Origin: Chitinophaga pinensis
GTDB taxonomy: Bacteria > Bacteroidota > Bacteroidia > Flavobacteriales_D > Crocinitomicaceae
Assembly: GCA_945861175.1 (NCBI GenBank)
Contig: CAMATR010000039.1
Coordinates: forward strand, 1 to 9,493
Direction of reading: 5' to 3'
DNA length: 9,493 bases
In this document: piece by piece, positions 7,945 to 9,493 of the stretch
Numbering within the stretch: the stretch's first letter is position 1
Layout: every line of letters starts with the position of its first letter
Notes under the pieces: model-generated
Seen by the model: the letters and a program-made list of their open reading frames with translations, nothing else
The model's database searches: none
What the model was told of the DNA's origin: nothing
Made by a program: the position numbers and the translations under genes

Positions 7945-9303
7945 CTACTCAGGGAGTATATGAAGCTCGGTTCCTTTGCCCAATTCACTTAATAAACCAC
8001 CCCGTAATTTTCCAATTTCCATTCTGCTCGCAATATTCGAAATACCCAGACTTCCTTCTACTGCAGATTTATCAAACCCAACTCCATCATCCTTAAGAAG
8101 GATTTTCCATTTCCCCGATTCGATTGACGCATTTATCCAAATGCTGTCTGCTTTTGCGTGCTTCAGTGAATTATTAATAAATTCCTGCATAATTCTAAAG
8201 ATATTGAACTTATCGACACCATAAAAGCTACTTTCAGATATTTCTTTGGATACGACAAACTCACAATGGATACTTTTCAACATTCTTACCCTCTCTGTCA
8301 AACTTTTAACTCCATCAATTAATCCTTTATCTAGTTCGGGAGGTAAAAGGGAATAAGAAATATTTTTTATTTCTTTAATTGAATTATTGAGTAAATCAGA
8401 ATAAGAACTAATGCTCTTTTCCTGAGACTTATCAATATTAAATGATTCAAACCACAACTTTAATAGCACGAGATTCTGCGCTAAACCATCGTGAAGTTCA
8501 CGCGCAATTATTTTCTTTTCACCCTCTTGAGCATTCGAAATCAACATATATTTTTTCGACTCGAACAAGACTTCATCCGTTTTGTCTATAATAAGTATCA
8601 CAAACGTATCCTTTTCAGAAAGCATTTTATTTGCTATTAATTCAGCATGAATCAGTTTACCATTTTTTGTTTTATGAATTAGCGTTTTATAAAAAGAATC
8701 ATTCGTAAATTCTTTTAACAATTCTTTTTGAGTGTTTTGGCAAAAATCTAGCAAGGAAGTTCTCCCGATCTCCGATTTTTCCAATTCATAGAGATTACAA
8801 AAAGCATCATTCGCCATCTCAATATCCAAATTGTTTCCTACAACTGTAATGACAGGTAAAGGAGAGGCCTCAAATACACTTCTGAATTTACGTTCAGAGG
8901 CTATCACGCGGTTTTGCTGCAAGAATCTTTCGCGACTATATTCAATTGTTTTAGTAAGTAATTTTGAATTTGCATCTCCTTTTAACATATAATCCTGAGC
9001 CCCTTCTTTGACCAGCCGGTGAGCTAAGTTTTCATCCTCATTCCCTGTTAAAATTACAATAGCAGAGTAAGAACATATTTTTTTCGCTTTAAAATAGGTG
9101 TCAATTCCTGAAGAATCATCGATATTCAAATCAAGCAAAACAATTTCAGGAGAAAAAAACTCTGTTATCTCTATTAGCTCTTCAATAGACTTTACTTGTT
9201 GGATGTGGCTGTCTAAATACCCAGCAGCAGAAAGTTGAAAGTGGATTAGTTGACCGAAGAAATAGTCATCCTCAACAATCAATATTTTGGTTTCTTTTGT
9301 CAT
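7945..9303 (-). CDS. Receiver-PAS-HisKA_3 hybrid histidine kinase, soluble
   Basis: From the ATG at 9303 the protein has 452 residues and no membrane segment. An N-terminal receiver (about 5-122) has Asp12/Asp13, phospho-acceptor Asp58 (LLDLNIDDSSG), Thr86 and Lys108. A PAS domain follows (about 138-246). The HisKA_3 dimerisation domain contains ELHDGLAQN with phospho-acceptor His271, and the LLPPEL block (319-324). The HATPase domain has EFINNSLKHAKA (374-385), the G1 box DDGVGF (405-410) and the GSLGISNIASRME block (417-429), all intact. HisKA_3 kinases (DesK/NarX type) normally phosphorylate NarL-type regulators, so the convergent regulator at 4127-4765 is the natural partner. The receiver at the front would let another kinase, plausibly the next gene in the operon, control this one. 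A TTG two codons upstream (9309) is possible, but the ATG is preferred. It is the first gene of the operon and has a perfect -7 box upstream. Confidence 0.92.
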   Translation of the reverse strand: MTKETKILIVEDDYFFGQLIHFQLSAAGYLDSHIQQVKSIEELIEITEFFSPEIVLLDLNIDDSSGIDTYFKAKKICSYSAIVILTGNEDENLAHRLVKEGAQDYMLKGDANSKLLTKTIEYSRERFLQQNRVIASERKFRSVFEASPLPVITVVGNNLDIEMANDAFCNLYELEKSEIGRTSLLDFCQNTQKELLKEFTNDSFYKTLIHKTKNGKLIHAELIANKMLSEKDTFVILIIDKTDEVLFESKKYMLISNAQEGEKKIIARELHDGLAQNLVLLKLWFESFNIDKSQEKSISSYSDLLNNSIKEIKNISYSLLPPELDKGLIDGVKSLTERVRMLKSIHCEFVVSKEISESSFYGVDKFNIFRIMQEFINNSLKHAKADSIWINASIESGKWKILLKDDGVGFDKSAVEGSLGISNIASRMEIGKLRGGLLSELGKGTELHILPE

Positions 9304-9354
9304 TGGCAATTGACGTGAAAACGGCTAAAATAGGTGGTTTTAGAATTTTCATTA

Positions 9355-9381
9355 CAAATTTATAAAGAATACACGAATAAA
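9355..9381 (-). promoter_or_regulatory. Candidate Bacteroidota promoter for the three-gene signalling operon
   Basis: On the minus strand TAAATTTG (9362-9355) matches the -7 consensus TAnnTTTG exactly and has the same sequence, including the following T, as the box in front of the NarL-type regulator. The -33 element is poor: only TTT (9381-9379) with a 16-base spacer instead of TTG. Transcription would start near 9349 and leave a leader of about 46 bases before the ATG at 9303. Confidence 0.5.
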
Positions 9382-9390
9382 CCTAGCCAC

Positions 9391-9424
9391 CTACTTAGTG
9401 TCAACTTGCGTATTTCTACTTAGT
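9391..9424. repeat. 9-base direct repeat CTACTTAGT, two copies
   Basis: Identical copies lie at 9391-9399 and 9416-9424, a period of 25 bases, just upstream of the operon's candidate promoter as seen from the minus strand. The first copy overlaps the right arm of the 7-base inverted pair. The sequence identity is certain; a role as a regulator binding site is only a possibility. Confidence 0.5.
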
Positions 9425-9493
9425 TTTAAAAATTAATTCATTAAAATTCAAAAGAAAGATTCTTAATGCCTTACTTTGTTACACATAATTAAA

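Larger units (their letters stand above)
9304..9493. other. AT-rich upstream region with short repeats, no supported gene
   Basis: These 190 bases hold the operon promoter and no credible coding region on either strand. A 7-base inverted pair (TAGGTGG at 9331-9337, CCACCTA at 9387-9393) flanks the -7 box. A 9-base direct repeat CTACTTAGT occurs at 9391-9399 and 9416-9424, 25 bases apart start to start. These could be operator sites but are short enough to arise by chance. The last 70 bases are very AT-rich, and whatever gene lies to the right is outside the window. Confidence 0.4.

Noticed and set aside
9304..9309. TTG start two codons upstream for the receiver-PAS kinase
   Set aside because: An ATG follows immediately at 9303; the two extra codons have no support.
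9466..9492. Eight-codon ATG-to-TAA frame near the right edge
   Set aside because: It is too short, has no ribosome binding site and its composition is random-looking.
1..9493. CRISPR arrays, tRNA or rRNA genes, insertion sequences, riboswitches
   Set aside because: None found by eye: no regularly spaced repeats, no transposase-like protein, and no intergenic space long enough for a structured RNA except the right edge, which shows no clear stem pattern.

Overview
The window looks like chromosomal DNA of a Bacteroidota bacterium, probably from the Flavobacteriia or a neighbouring group. The DNA is AT-rich, start codons mostly lack a Shine-Dalgarno sequence, two intergenic regions carry a perfect Bacteroidota -7 box (TAnnTTTG), and the one exported protein has a signal peptide ending in the typical Ser-Ala/Gln junction. 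The assignment is an inference from these signals and the protein style; the genus cannot be read from the sequence.

Left part (1-2619): the C-terminal part of a type II NADH:quinone oxidoreductase runs in from the left edge (+). It converges on a complete gene for a DUF255/YyaL-type thioredoxin-fold plus six-hairpin protein (-). These two look like ordinary core genes. Middle (2680-4053, +): a secreted or periplasmic protein joins an N-terminal DUF1573-like immunoglobulin-fold domain, a second beta-rich segment and a C-terminal von Willebrand A domain with an intact metal site.

Right part (4127-9303): a compact two-component signalling cluster. A NarL/FixJ-type response regulator (+) has its own promoter and ends two bases from the end of a convergent three-gene operon (-). 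In transcription order the operon encodes (i) a soluble receiver-PAS-HisKA_3 histidine kinase, (ii) a large soluble PAS-PAS-GAF histidine kinase with an enlarged dimerisation domain, and (iii) a stand-alone receiver. Neither kinase has a membrane segment, so both should sense cytoplasmic signals.

The parts suggest a branched relay. The large kinase could phosphorylate the stand-alone receiver and/or the receiver at the front of the HisKA_3 kinase, which would tune that kinase's output to the NarL-type regulator, its natural type of partner. This wiring is inferred from domain types and gene order. The operon and the regulator share the same 9-base -7 box context (TAAATTTGT), which suggests they use the same housekeeping-type promoter. 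The right edge (9304-9493) holds the operon's upstream region with short repeats and no gene that I can support. I see no RNA genes, CRISPR arrays, insertion sequences or tRNAs.
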